Positions 44,404-44,918 of a stretch of DNA of 44,918 nucleotides are shown piece after piece (positions within the stretch are counted from its first letter, which is position 1; every line of letters begins with the position of its first letter). The stretch comes from a virus. Below the pieces are notes generated by a model, which did no database searches, was not told the origin of the DNA, and saw nothing but the letters and a program-made list of their open reading frames with translations. The stretch spans positions 1-44,918 of IMG/VR virus record IMGVR_UViG_3300036760_001528. One strand, written 5' to 3'. A program made the translations under genes and the position numbers.

Positions 44404-44424
44404 ACAAATGCGAATCTTTGTCAA
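44396..44424 (-). promoter_or_regulatory. Early promoter (sigma70-like)
   Basis: On the - strand TTGACA (44419-44424) and TTAAAT (44396-44401) are 17 bases apart. It would drive the Ner-like genes and early operon, divergent from the repressor. The likely RNA start is only a few bases from the ATG at 44386. Confidence 0.65.
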
Positions 44425-44438
44425 GGGAAAAATGAATA

Positions 44439-44918
44439 ATGCGAACTATAGATGAAATTCTCGATAAAATAAAGAACCTAAAAGGCATTAAGAAAGATAT
44501 GGAATTGGCTATCCTGTTGAATGTTAAACCAAATACTATTACAACCTGGAGGACTCGCAAAACAATACCCCATGATGTGCTTTATCGCTTTTGCGAAGAA
44601 CAGGAGATAGACATAACGTGGTTACTTACTGGGAAAATTACTACTAAATATATAGATGTTGAAGGGCAAAGGGTCTTAGTAATGTCAGGGGAACCAGGGC
44701 TTTATAAAAAGGAAGAAGAGACGCACTTGAAGGATGCCGCAAAACCTGCTATATATAATAATGTAAAGGGCGACCCGGAGTTGGAGGAGATCTTACGATA
44801 CTTTCTTGAGAACCCTCAGGATAAAAAGTTTTGTTTAAAAGTTATTAGGGGGAGTAAGGAAGTTAAAGAAGGTGTGGAGGGCTTTGTTTCTAAGAAACCT
44901 TTAATAGAGGAGGAATAG
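44439..44918 (+). CDS. CI-like phage repressor
   Basis: A 159-residue protein, the only credible + strand gene. The N-terminal HTH (IKKDMELAILLNVKPNTITT; WRTRKTIPHDVLYRFCEEQE) followed by IDITWLLTGK matches the Phage_CI_repr family. The rest lacks a visible LexA-like Ser/Lys peptidase site, so release from lysogeny may not rely on self-cleavage. The start is the ATG at 44439 after AAGGGAAAA; an ATG seven bases earlier reads into a stop. It is divergent from the Ner-like genes, the standard lysogeny switch. The stop is the last codon of the window. Confidence 0.8.
   Translation: MRTIDEILDKIKNLKGIKKDMELAILLNVKPNTITTWRTRKTIPHDVLYRFCEEQEIDITWLLTGKITTKYIDVEGQRVLVMSGEPGLYKKEEETHLKDAAKPAIYNNVKGDPELEEILRYFLENPQDKKFCLKVIRGSKEVKEGVEGFVSKKPLIEEE

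Noticed and set aside
43269-44435. A 388-codon open frame on the + strand through the Ner-like region.
   Set aside because: It lies opposite recognised HTH genes and has no family motif or convincing ribosome-binding site. It ends beside the early promoter and is best explained as an antisense shadow.

Overview
The window is almost the whole genome of a Mu-like (transposable) tailed phage or prophage, read in reverse. One gene at the right edge, a CI-like repressor, is on the + strand and every other credible gene is on the - strand, so phage order runs from right to left. The set of genes (repressor facing Ner-like regulators, DDE transposase, MuB-like AAA ATPase, Gam, GemA, small and large terminase, portal, Mu F-like protein, protease-scaffold-capsid) defines the group. 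No contractile sheath gene is seen, while a tail-tube protein, a frameshifted tail chaperone and a 1365-residue tape measure are present, so the particle is probably a long-tailed siphovirus like the D3112/B3 transposable phages rather than a myovirus like Mu. The phage ends (attL/attR) are not in the window, which begins at the stop of a tail-fibre gene and ends at the stop of the repressor.

Layout from right to left. 44.9-43.0 kb: repressor and Ner-like regulators. 43.0-38.2 kb: early genes, including a tyrosine/dual-specificity phosphatase, winged-helix and DUF3102-like proteins, and the transposase. Between 41.46 and 41.28 kb there is a promoter, a structured region and a Rho-independent terminator that look like an undescribed small RNA or attenuator. 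38.1-31.4 kb: MuB-like ATPase, many small zinc-ribbon and winged-helix proteins, Gam, GemA, and a MerR/excisionase-type regulator. 31.3-28.5 kb: lysis cassette with an M15 endopeptidase, holin-like proteins and two exported proteins. 28.4-20.8 kb: packaging and head genes. 20.7-12.9 kb: decoration proteins, connectors and tail tube. 12.8-7.7 kb: tail chaperones with a -1 frameshift and the tape measure. 7.7-0 kb: tail tip, tail spike and fibre proteins.

The most striking property is heavy invasion by short palindromic repeats of the kind usually seen in chromosomes. More than twenty loci carry a family with ends GTCATTCC...GGAATC and GGATTCC...GGAATGAC. At least five further families occur (CTGCCTTCTGCTTACTGC tracts, GTTCACTATTCAC tracts, CCCCTCTCGAGAGGGG palindromes, GTCATTGCGAGC...GCAATCTC elements, and a GGGGACTGTCCC element). 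Many copies lie inside genes, in frame, and add peptides to the MuB-like ATPase, GemA, zinc-finger proteins, phosphatase, terminase and portal. They resemble in behaviour the Rickettsia palindromic elements. None is seen in the first 11.7 kb, where the tail genes lie.

The host is probably a Gram-negative bacterium rich in such repeats, for example a member of Nitrospirota or the former Deltaproteobacteria. That is inference from repeat style, the signal peptides and an OMP-like protein, not a demonstrated assignment.
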